Source of the DNA: Rhodococcoides fascians A44A
GTDB lineage: Bacteria > Actinomycetota > Actinomycetes > Mycobacteriales > Mycobacteriaceae
Direction of reading: 5' to 3'
Assembly: GCF_000760735.1 (NCBI RefSeq)
Contig: NZ_JMEX01000008.1
Span: forward strand, 2,330,877 to 2,394,876
DNA: 64,000 bases
Shown: positions 37,036 to 46,900 of the stretch, in pieces
How the letters are laid out: every line of letters starts with the position of its first letter
Numbering within the stretch: position 1 is the first letter of the stretch
The notes under the pieces: model-generated
What the model was told of the DNA's origin: nothing
What the model saw: only the letters and a program-made list of their open reading frames with translations
The model's database searches: none
Made by a program: the position numbers and the translations under genes

Positions 37036-37416
37036 CTATCGGCGGGCGTCCACCAGGTCCGCTGCCTCCTTCAGGCCGAGGCCAGGGTGACGTTCTCGCA
37101 GCAGCTTGACGGCCTTCACACGTGACGGAGCTTCGGAGATCGCGTCGGCCACGTCATCGACCGGGATGGTGGCCGGGTCGACCCGCTGAGTGCTGGGATG
37201 GTGGGTGCGTCGACGAATCAGCTCCGTCACCTGGACGACGACGAGCAGCGCCCACGCCAGGACGAGGAAGATCTGCCAGGGCGACCGCTCGTCGAGCGCG
37301 CTGTCGATCACGCCGGGACCGATCACGGCCAGCAGTGCCAACATCAGAACTGGGCCCCACGTGTCGGCGAATGTGTTGTCGAACCATCTTCGCGTTCCCA
37401 TGGGACCCAGCTTCAC
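37036..37416 (-). CDS. Membrane protein with ribosomal L7/L12-like C-terminal domain
   Basis: A 126 aa protein with two N-terminal membrane helices (about residues 22-40 and 48-66), a charged linker, then VKAVKLLRERHPGLGLKEAADLVD, which resembles the C-terminal domain of ribosomal protein bL12 (VIKxVRxxTGLGLKEAKxLV). Actinobacteria carry small membrane proteins of this sort without a settled function. The start is GTG 37416 or ATG 37401. It lies 43 bases upstream of the metal-sensor gene on the same strand and may be independent. Confidence 0.68.
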   Translation of the reverse strand: MKLGPMGTRRWFDNTFADTWGPVLMLALLAVIGPGVIDSALDERSPWQIFLVLAWALLVVVQVTELIRRRTHHPSTQRVDPATIPVDDVADAISEAPSRVKAVKLLRERHPGLGLKEAADLVDARR

Positions 37417-37453
37417 ACGAGTGGCGCCGTCGATGCACGCGCCGAACCGCTGA

Positions 37454-38017
37454 TCAGGCGAAGGGGCAGTTCACGGTGTACTCCCAAATGGTGTCCGCAG
37501 GGCCCGTCACCTTCACCAGAACGGACGTGTCGCCACCGGGCGGAAGAGCGACGACGGCGGAACCGGTGCCCTCGTTGATGTTGTCACCCACGGGGCCGAT
37601 GCTCTGAACCAGGCCGCCCTGATAGAACACCTCGATGACGTCGGGAACGCTCTCGGTCTCGTAGTTGATGACGAACGACGCAGGCCCGGGCCGTCCCAAA
37701 TCGTGATTGGTCTGGGTCACGCCAGGACCACCGGAGACCGTGCCCTGGTTGCACGGCTGGCGCGGAGCGAACGACCCGGTCCCCGGAAGGCTGTTGAGGA
37801 TCGAGCTGCCGCCGTTGACGATGCCGGTGACACCGTCGACGATGTTGCCGTTCAGAACGCTGCTACCACTGTCCAGAATTGCGCTGCCGCCGCTGATGGC
37901 TCCGTCGGCGCTCCCGACCGATGGCTGCGCGGACACAACGCCAGGCGCGAGGAGAAGAGCGGCGCCGAGTGTTGCAGACACAGCGATGGAACGTCGGATC
38001 AGTCTATTGCTCAACAT
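37454..38017 (-). CDS. Secreted protein of unknown function
   Basis: A 187 aa exported protein. The signal peptide RRSIAVSATLGAALLLAPGVVSAQP has a likely cleavage after VSA. The next 65 residues are Gly/Ser/Asn-rich with repeating GGSxILxS units (GGSAILDSGSSVLNG, GGSSILNSLPG). The last 100 are a beta-rich domain with two Cys (PCNQG and VNCPF) that may form a disulfide. ATG 38017 has GGAG six to seven bases upstream. I do not recognise the family. Confidence 0.72.
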   Translation of the reverse strand: MLSNRLIRRSIAVSATLGAALLLAPGVVSAQPSVGSADGAISGGSAILDSGSSVLNGNIVDGVTGIVNGGSSILNSLPGTGSFAPRQPCNQGTVSGGPGVTQTNHDLGRPGPASFVINYETESVPDVIEVFYQGGLVQSIGPVGDNINEGTGSAVVALPPGGDTSVLVKVTGPADTIWEYTVNCPFA

Positions 38018-38156
38018 GTTTGCTCCGCACACGTAGTTTCGAACGACAATGAGTGTCATCGGTCGAAGCAATGCTTGCAGGGGGCGGGCAGAACGGGTAT
38101 CCGGCAATCGGATTACATACGAACGAACGACACGGAAACCATGGGGCATTCCGGGG

Positions 38157-39932
38157 TCAGCAGGTGGGGACGTCGACGGTGATGGTGGGGTCGTCGACGA
38201 GAGGCTGCGTGGGAACCAACGCTTCGCCCGGAACGGTGGGCTCCTCGACTTCCCATGTCACTGTCGAGGATTCACCCGGCGGGATGGTGACGTAGGCAGC
38301 TTGTACGGGGTGCCCGAGTTCGACGCCGCCCTGAACGGCGAAGGCACTGAGCCCGTCGACCTTCGTGGAGAGGATCTTGGCGCCCTGGGTTGCGTACAGG
38401 TAGACGATGGACTCGTTGGTGCCGTACGGAACGCCCGGCTGGAAGGTGCTGGCGACGTACTGCGTCAGACCGTTCGGATCGACGGTGTTGGTCAATGTGG
38501 CTGTGACAGTCGACTTCCGGGTAGGACCGTTGCAGCTTTCCGCGGTGTAGGTGATGTCGCGGGCCAGGTAGTAATCCAGCTTGTTGCCGCCGGCGTTGTT
38601 GACGATCACATTGGCGTAGGGGACAGGCTCGGTCGGCAGTGCATGGCCGATCTTGGTCGCAGCCAGAATTTCCTGCTCCGCCGGGTCCGCGCTCCACACC
38701 GAGATGCGGCCTTCGCTTCCGGCGCGGCCGACGGCGTCGAGCAGCTGTCGTGTCGGCGCCACGCCCGTCGTCATCTTGGCCACGACGGCCGCTGCGATCT
38801 CCTGCAGGTACGCCTTGCGTGCGATCTGATCGTCCCCGAAGCGCGCGTACGCGGTGGACAGTGTCACCTCGACGACGTTGTCTCCGGAAATCACCTCGCC
38901 GTCGGCCAGAGTGATGGGTCCGGTGGCGTCGAGGATGTAACTCAGAGCAATCGGATCGGTCGCGATGGCACCGTTCAACTGCTCACCGGTCTGCTCCGTC
39001 CACATCGACGACCAGATCTGTCCCGCGTACGGGAAGTTCGGGCTCGCATTGGAATTGCGGAAGTCGACGGTGGTGTTGCGCGGCGCCCAGAGCGCGTTGT
39101 ACTCCGGCCCGAGATCGATCGGCTGCTCGGCGAACTCCAACTCGTTGTTGGCGCCCAGGGTATCCACGCGAGCGGTGCCGTTGTCTGCCCTGATGATGCC
39201 GAAACCGCCGAGGAGACCGCCGGTTCCGCGTGCCTCGGCGTTGGTCTGGAACGCCATGAAGTACGAGCGCGGTCCGTCAGCACCCATCATCGACGGAACC
39301 AAGCGGCTCGCGGTGTAGGTGTTGGTGAGCAGCCCGGCAAGATCGTGCGTCTGGTTCTCGAGCTGGACCCTGGCGTCCTGCACCACTCCGAGAAACGCCG
39401 GATCCTCGATCGCCTGAGCCTGGGCGTACAGATCCTCCGCAGCGGCGGACGTCTCGGCCAGGATCGGCTCGGCATCCGTCAACGCCTGCAGGTTCACTCG
39501 CCCGCCGCCCTCGATGACGCTGTTGGGTGAAATACTCGCGCTCGCAGCGGACGCCGGTTCCAGCACGTCCACGGCGAGACCGTGCACGACGTCGGCGATA
39601 TCGGACACCGTCGCGAGCGGGCTGCCCAGGAAGGGGATTGCTCCCGCGACGGAGAACGGAATCGACGACGCGGCGTCCTGTGCCTTCTTCGCCGAGTCCG
39701 ACGCCTCCGCCGCTGCGGCCTGCGCACCGGCGACATCACCGTCGAGCAGAGAATCCTTGGCTTTGTTGGCGGCGTCGCGCGTCGTCTCGAGGTTGGACTT
39801 CGCTGTCACGGCCTCGTACGCCAGCCATGCCGCGAACGCGACGACGAGCACGAGGACGATCACGACGGCCCACAGAATCGGGCGCTTCTTGCGTCCACGT
39901 GACGATGAGCGGGTCTCGGTACCGGTCGTCAT
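38157..39932 (-). CDS. DUF4012 domain membrane-anchored protein
   Basis: A 591 aa envelope protein of the DUF4012 family. It has a basic N-terminus (RKKRP), one membrane helix (about residues 18-40), an Ala-rich predicted coiled coil (about 45-95), then the large extracytoplasmic domain with SYFMAFQTNAEARGTGGLLGGFGIIRAD, the conserved core of the family, which has distant similarity to LytR-CpsA-Psr proteins. A C-terminal beta domain with one Cys pair follows. Such genes usually lie in actinobacterial polysaccharide loci; the function is not established. ATG 39932 follows AGGAG at ten bases. It diverges from the phosphoglycosyl-transferase homologue. Confidence 0.82.
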   Translation of the reverse strand: MTTGTETRSSSRGRKKRPILWAVVIVLVLVVAFAAWLAYEAVTAKSNLETTRDAANKAKDSLLDGDVAGAQAAAAEASDSAKKAQDAASSIPFSVAGAIPFLGSPLATVSDIADVVHGLAVDVLEPASAASASISPNSVIEGGGRVNLQALTDAEPILAETSAAAEDLYAQAQAIEDPAFLGVVQDARVQLENQTHDLAGLLTNTYTASRLVPSMMGADGPRSYFMAFQTNAEARGTGGLLGGFGIIRADNGTARVDTLGANNELEFAEQPIDLGPEYNALWAPRNTTVDFRNSNASPNFPYAGQIWSSMWTEQTGEQLNGAIATDPIALSYILDATGPITLADGEVISGDNVVEVTLSTAYARFGDDQIARKAYLQEIAAAVVAKMTTGVAPTRQLLDAVGRAGSEGRISVWSADPAEQEILAATKIGHALPTEPVPYANVIVNNAGGNKLDYYLARDITYTAESCNGPTRKSTVTATLTNTVDPNGLTQYVASTFQPGVPYGTNESIVYLYATQGAKILSTKVDGLSAFAVQGGVELGHPVQAAYVTIPPGESSTVTWEVEEPTVPGEALVPTQPLVDDPTITVDVPTC

Positions 39933-40158
39933 GTCGCCAGAACTCCTGTGGGCTAGGTCGGTGAGCGTCACACCCTGAAAAATGTGACGATGCTCTGGAA
40001 GAGTAGCGATTAATTCACGTGAATGACATTTCAAGCAATCGAAACAATGCGCGAAACCGAGGAAAGGCCAACGCGTTAGCGTGATCGTAACGTGATGGTG
40101 CTTACATGCGACATTCGAGTCGAGTTTCGGCAGACGTACGAGTTGGGGTGAAAAATCG

Positions 40159-40743
40159 GTGCAGGGCGACCGACTGGGTCGAAGTGGCGGTGACCCGTCA
40201 CATTCGAATGCGGGAGTTGTAGCGCTCGGTTCGTGGGATGCAACAACCAAGGAAGTGTTCGACAAGATCGTCGCCGCAGGCACTCTCGCGGTGCTCGCTC
40301 CGGTGTTCGTGTGCTGCTGGGTCTACGCCAAGGTCACCGGTCCCTCGAAGGCTTCGGTGACCACGCTGCCCCGGCTCGGTCTCGGCGGTGAGGCGTTCGA
40401 CCTGCTCAACTTCTCTGCCCCGGCTGACCAGCGGAAGAACCGGCCGCTGGTCAAGTACGGTCTGATCCATCTGCCTGAGCTGCTCAACGTACTGCGCGGA
40501 GACATGAGCCTTGTCGGTCCACGGCCCCGGCCGGTGCGGACATCACAGTCGCAGCTGCCGATCGAGGTTCGGCTGCGCCCGGGCATGACCGGACTCTGGA
40601 TGCTCACTCCCCGGACCGAACTGACACCGCAGGACATTCACTCGCTCGACAGGACGTATGTGGAGTCCTGGTCGCTTTTCCGTGATATCCGCATCTTGAT
40701 CCTGACGGCCGGCGCGGTTCGTTACGGCTGGAAAACGACCTGA
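40159..40743 (+). CDS. Short bacterial sugar transferase homologue lacking the catalytic Asp-Glu
   Basis: A 194 aa monotopic phosphoglycosyl-transferase homologue. It has one membrane-inserting hydrophobic stretch (about residues 38-58) and the family blocks LLNVLRGDMSLVGPRPRPV and LRPGMTGLWMLTPRTEL. The enzyme's DELPQ dyad is replaced: the aligned sequence is LIHLPELLN (Asp to Ile, Glu to His), and the KFRSM-type block is also absent. It should be unable to form the usual phosphosugar intermediate. GTG 40159 has GGGGTGA eight bases upstream. It lies between DUF4012 and the NRPS and may regulate or scaffold. Compare the intact enzyme at 65-1573. Confidence 0.82.
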   Translation: MQGDRLGRSGGDPSHSNAGVVALGSWDATTKEVFDKIVAAGTLAVLAPVFVCCWVYAKVTGPSKASVTTLPRLGLGGEAFDLLNFSAPADQRKNRPLVKYGLIHLPELLNVLRGDMSLVGPRPRPVRTSQSQLPIEVRLRPGMTGLWMLTPRTELTPQDIHSLDRTYVESWSLFRDIRILILTAGAVRYGWKTT

Positions 40744-40755
40744 CCTCGTGTGATT

Positions 40756-40792
40756 TCCCGTCGAAAAACAAGCAAGTCGACCTTTTTCGGGA
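40756..40792 (+). terminator. Hairpin after sugar-transferase homologue
   Basis: TCCCG and CGGGA flank a perfect 7-base repeat CGAAAAA/TTTTTCG around a 14-base loop, starting 13 bases after the stop. The outer stem is interrupted by three bases on one side. There is no long T run after it, so partial termination or an mRNA-stability role is equally possible. Confidence 0.45.
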
Positions 40793-40993
40793 TCATTTCT
40801 GAGGGTTCGCCGAATCCCGAACATCGAAATGCCCCGACATTTCCCGGCAAGTAGAGCAATTGCCGCCCGTCCACTAGTTTGTAGAGGGGCCACGAGAGGT
40901 CGAGGTCGTTTTTGCGACCCTACAGAACGACCGTATGGGTAGCTGAGTTGTCTGCGAAGCCGTCCGCAGTGAGCCTGAGGAGGGGTAGCAGAA

Positions 40994-43900
40994 GTGTCGT
41001 CTGGAAGTGCGCCGCTGGAGGATGGCCTGTTTCCGCTTTCTGCTGCCCAGATGAACATCTACTTCGCGCAGAAGCTGGCACCGGACGTGCCGTTCACGAT
41101 CGCCCAGTACGTCGAGATCCGCGGGCACATCGACCCTCCGACGCTCATCCGCGCCACCGATATCGCCTGTCGTGACCTGGAGTCGCCGGGCGTGAGGCTG
41201 ACCGAGATCGACGGCCGTCCCTACCAATGGTTCGACACCAACGTGCCCTACGCGATGATCCACCGGGACTTCCGCGGCCAACTCGATCCCGTCGCCTACG
41301 CCCACGAATACATGAACGCGCAATACCGCGCACCCGTCGACCTGGTGCGGGATCAACTGATCGCGTCGGACATCATCCAGATCGGCGACGAGCACTACTA
41401 CTGGTTCAGCCGCGCCCACCACATCGTCATGGACGGCCTCGGGGCCATCTCCGTGCAGGAACGCACCGCCGCCATCTACACCGCTCTGCTCACCGGCACC
41501 GATGCGCCGAAGACCCGAGCCGTCGGCGTCCGCGAGATCTACGACTACGAGGCCGCCTACCCCGCGTCGTCCCGCTACGAGACCGACCGTCAGTACTGGC
41601 TCGGCCGGCTCGACGGACACAGTGACGCCCCGCGGCTCGCGCGTTCGTCCTCGGTGCCGAGCGGCGTCTCGATCAGCGTCGGGGCCGAGCTCGAGCCCGA
41701 GATCGCCGACGCCATGGCCGAACTCGCGCGCCGCTACAACTCCTCCGACGTGCCCGTCGTACTCGCAGCGTTCTCGCTGTACCTCGCGCGGATGACCGAC
41801 ACCGAAGACGTCATGCTCAGCCTCCCCGTCTCCGGCCGCGCGACGACCAAGCTGCGTGACTCCTCCGGCATGATGTCCAACGTCGTACCCCTGCGCATCG
41901 GCGTCGAGCCCGGGGTCACCGTCGAAGAGCTTCTCCGACGCATTCAGGTCGAGCTCACCGGCGCACTCCGGCACCAGCGGTTCCGGGTGGAGGACATGCA
42001 GCGTGCCGCGGGCACCGACGTCGGCGCTGCCGCCGGTCGCGGCATCTTCGGTCCGTCGGTCAATATCATGATGTACAACAGCACAATTCGACTCGGCGAT
42101 GTCGTCGGTGAGTATCGAGTGCTGTCGAGCGGTCCCATCGACGACATGATGGTCAACGTCTACCCGGGCGTCGCCGGGGCGACCACCCGCGTCGACTTCC
42201 TCGGCAACCCGGCCGTGTACACCGCCGACGAGCTCGGCTACCACCACGCACGGTTTCTCGACCTGCTGCGGGAACTCGTCGGCGCTCCCGACGGCTTGTC
42301 GGTCTCGGAGCTCACCGTCCCCGGCGCGGAGGACAGCGCAGCGTGGGGTACCACCGAGCCGCAGCTGTTGACCTCGTTGCTGCAGAAATCTGCAGTCGTT
42401 CGGTACGGCGGAATCGACCACATTGCTGCCGATTTCGCCCTGAGCGCGGCGGGAGTGGCCTCTGGGTTGCCGGCCGGGACCGAGACGCGAATTGCCGTGG
42501 CGATCGGACGGTCGCATCACTCGCTTCTGGCGGCGTGGGCGGTTTCGGTGGCCGGTGGGTCGTTCGTGCCCGTCGATCCGTTCGAGCCGGCCGATCGGCT
42601 GGCGCAGATCCTCACCGCCGCGTCCGTCGAGGTCGGCGTCACCACCCGCGAGCTCGCCGCGTCGCTACCCGGGTCGGTGCGATGGCTGGCCATCGAGGAT
42701 CTGCTCGACGCGCAGTCGTTCGAGATAACTACTCCGACAACACGCGTCGACAACGAGGCCTACCTCGTACATACCTCGGGGAGTGCCGGGCGTCCCAAAG
42801 CCGTCAGCGTCACTCATCGCGGACTCGCGCAATTGGCAGCCGCTGTGGTGGAACGCTATTCGGTGACACCAAGATCTCGGGTGCTGCACCTGGCATCGCC
42901 GATCTTCGACGCGTCGATCCAGGAAATACTCTCCGCGTTCGCAGCCGGTGCCACGTTGGTGATCGCGCCCGCCGAGGTGTACGCGGGCAGGATGCTGGCC
43001 GATTTCATTGCCGCAGAACGCATCACCCATCTAGTGACCTCCCCGGCAGTCCTCGCGACACTCGAACCCGAGGACCTCGCGGGCATCGACGTGTTCGACG
43101 TCGGCGGTGAAGAATGCCCACCGCAACTGCGCGACCGGTTCGCGGCATCCTCCCACCACATGCCCGCCGGCGCGTTGTCCGATCGGCAGATGCTCAACGC
43201 CTACGGACCGACGGAAGCGACCGTCCTGGCCACGCTCTCCGAGCCCATGACGGTGGGCGAACGCGTCACGATCGGTACCGCCCTTCCCGGCGTCCGCGCC
43301 GTTGTTCTCGACGCCCACCTGCGTTTTGCACCGCGCGGCGGCGTCGGCGAGCTGTATCTCGGGGGCGACGGCATTGCCCGCGGATACGACGGCCAACCCG
43401 GTCTCACCGCCTCGCGTTTCGTCGCGGACGTCGGTGGCGCCCGGCTGTACCGAACCGGAGACGTCGTGCGGTGGGCTGTCGACGGCAGCGCGCTCGAGTA
43501 TCTGGGCCGCAGCGATCGCCAGGTCCAACTGCAGGGGCGCCGCGTGGAACTCGGCGAGATCGAGTCGGTCGCCGCCCGATCGCCCGGCGTCACGGCGGCC
43601 GTCGCGGCCGTGCACGATCAACGAATCACGCTGTACGTCACTGGTTTAACCGACAATCTGGACTCGCATCTCTCCGCGCACCTGCCTCGGTGGATGGTGC
43701 CGGCCCACGTCACGGTTCTCGACGCTTTCCCGATGACCGCGAGCGGCAAGATCGACAGACGTGCTCTGCCGGCGCCGGTCGTGGGCGAGGACACCGCGTA
43801 CGTGGCGCCGCGGACCGAGACCGAAACGCTGGTCGCGACCGTCTTCGCCGACGTCCTCGGCGCCGGCGGTCTGACAGGACGGGCTGTCGGGCGCGAACAC

Positions 43901-46900
43901 TCGTTCTTCGACCTCGGCGGGGACTCCCTCAGCGCCACGCGCGTGCTGTCCAGGCTCGGCGGCACGGTGACTCTGCCGACGCTGTTCGATGTCCCCACCG
44001 TTGCCGGAGTCGCTGCCGCCCTCGACGCATCCGCCGACCAGGGTTCGTCGCTCGACTTGCTCGACACCCAGGCTCTGTTCGATATGCCGGTGCCGAAACG
44101 GATTCCACTGTCCTACTCGCAGCAGCGCATGTGGTTCCTCAACCAGTTCGACGCCAGCTCCCCGGCCTACAACATGCCGGTCGCGCTGCGGATCACCGAT
44201 GCGACCGCGGGCGACGGATCGATCGTGGTGGCCGCACTGCGAGACGTGCTCGAACGGCACGAGTCGTTGCGCACATACTTTCCGGCGGACGAGGACGGCC
44301 CACGCCAGGTGGTGAAGCCCACCGGCCAGGTACTGGACCACATCCCCACGTACGCGGTGCACCCGGACGACCTGGGCGGGCGCATCGCCGCACTGGCGTC
44401 GGCCGGCTTCGACGTTGCCGACGACGTGCCGATCCGCGCCGCCGTTCTGCAGTCCGAGCAGGACGTGACCGTCGTGATCGTGCTGCACCACATCGCGATC
44501 GACGGATGGTCCATCGACCCGCTGGTCCGTGACTTCGCCGTCGCACACGCCGCTCGACTGGCCGGGCACGCACCCACGTGGTCGAGACTCCCCGCGCAGT
44601 ACAGCCAGTACGCGGTCTGGAACCGAGCGGTCGTCGACGCCGTCGCGGAAAGCCAACTCGCCTACTGGACAACCGTGTTGGATACCGATCGTCCGCTGGC
44701 CGCGCTGCCCGCCGACCATCCACGCCCGCCGGTGCAGTCCTTGGTCACGGCCGACGTCCCGATCACCGTCGACGCGTCGGTGCACTCCGCGATTCGCGAT
44801 CTCGCGAAGGCCTCCAACGCAACGACGTTCATGGTGGTGCACGCAGCACTCGCCACCACTCTCACCCGGTTCGGGGACGCCTCGCGCACCGTCGTCGGCA
44901 CACCGTCGGCCGGCCGCGGCCACGAGGCACTGGACGACATGGTGGGAATGTTCGTCGGAACCGTGCCCCTGGCCGTCGACGTCGACCCCTCCTCGACCTT
45001 CACGGAACTGCTTGCTGCCGTGCGGCACAACGACCTGGACGCGTTCGCGCACACCGAACTGCCGTTCGAGCGCATCGTCGACGCCCTCGCGACGGACCGA
45101 TCACTGGACCGGCACCCGATCTTCCAGGTCATGCTCGCGTTCGACAACGCGCAGCACCAGTCGGTCGACGACCTCCCGATCGCCGTCGTTCCGGTTCCGA
45201 CGCACACCTCGGAGTTCGACCTCGGACTGGTACTCACCGAGACCGCCGACGGCATCACCGGCCAGATCGAGTACGCCGCCGACCTGTACGAGCACCGGAC
45301 GGTCCAGCACTTCGCGGACACCCTGCTCACCGTGCTCAGCACCGTCGCCGACACACCCGATGCGGTGGTGGGCGACATCGAGCTGGGCGACATCGAACTG
45401 GGCGACATCGAGCTGGGGCAGCCGGAGCAGCCCGCCGTGGATGCACCCGTGGGCACTCTGTTGGACGTGTGGACCGACGGAAATATCGCTCTCGACGGAG
45501 CCGAGACGCTGACGTACGACGAGCTGGATCGTCGCTCCAACCGCATCGCGCGCCTGCTCATCGCCGAGGGAGTCGGGCCGGAATCACTCGTCGCACTGTC
45601 GCTGGAACGCTCGGCGGACTACGTGCTTGCCCTGTGGGCCGTGGCGAAGGCCGGGGCCGCGTTCGTCCCCGTCGACCCGACCTACCCCGCAGCCCGACGC
45701 ACCGCAATCCTCGACGGCATCCGAATCGGATTCGGCGGCAACGAGACCGGAATCGACTGGGTCGACGAAGCCGCTGCCCTACTGCTGAGCGACGCACCCG
45801 TCACCGACGCCGAGCGCACCGCGACGCTGCGGCCGGCGCACCCCGCCTACGTCATCCACACCTCCGGATCCACGGGCACACCCAAACCGGTCGCCGTGAC
45901 CCACGAAACTGTCCATGCCTTGGCGCAGCAGGTGATTCCGCGGTACCGCGTCGACGCAGAATCCCGCGTACTGCACGGTTATTCGGTCAACTTCGACGCT
46001 GCGATGTTGGAGTTGATTCTGGCGTTCGGTGCGGGCGCAACCCTCGTGATCGCCCCGACCGACCTGGTCGACGGTGACGCGATGGCCCAGTTCCTCACCG
46101 AACACGCCGTCACCCACTTCCTGTCCACACCCGCAGTCCTCGCCACGGTCCCGCCCGTGGACAGCGTGACGACGGTCGCCGTCGGCGGCGACGTCCTCGG
46201 AGCGGACGTCGTGACGCAGTGGAGCCCGAACCGGCTGATGCTCAACGCCTACGGCCCCTCCGAAGCCACCGTGGTGGCGACGCTGACCGATGGCCTGACG
46301 ACCGACAGTCCCGTCACCATCGGGCGCCCCCTCGCGCACATCTCGGCGCACGTGCTGGACACACGGCTGCGGCCGGTGCCGCGCGGCGGCGTCGGCGAGC
46401 TGTATCTGGCGGGCGGACTGGCCCGGGGTTACGGCTCGCGGGCAGCGTTGACCGCCGAGCGCTTCGTCGCAGGTCCGGGCGGTACCCGTCTCTATCGCAC
46501 CGGCGACCGGGTGCGCATCGGGGAGGGCGGCGAGCTCGATTTCCGCGGACGCATCGACACCCAGGTCCAGATTCGCGGAGTGCGAGTGGAACTGGGCGAT
46601 ATCGAGGCAGCACTGCGCACGCATCCCGACGTCACCGCGGCCGTCGCCGACGCACGGGACGGCCGAATCGTGGCCTGGGTCGTGGGAGTGGGCGAGCAGG
46701 ACGCCAAGCTGTGGCTGCTGGACAGACTGCCGCTGGCGCTGATGCCCACGGCGATCGTGCCGATCGATCGACTACCGCTGACCGCCAACGGAAAGGTCGA
46801 CACTCGTGCCCTGGTGTCGCCCGACGCACTCGCGGGTGACGCGGTAGCTCGCACCCTCGCCGAGGACGTGATCCTCGGGATCTTCGCCGACACCCTCGGC

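Noticed and set aside
38049..39530. 493-codon open frame on the strand opposite DUF4012
   Set aside because: Antisense shadow: Arg/Gly/Asp-rich without domains, while the DUF4012 frame has a membrane anchor and family core.
40756..40993. Riboswitch or long leader upstream of the NRPS
   Set aside because: Only one modest hairpin at the left end and no recognisable aptamer; I could not place a promoter reliably either.
40874..42520. 548-codon leftward open frame over the NRPS start
   Set aside because: Shadow of the condensation domain, with the usual antisense composition (Asp, Arg, His, Val).
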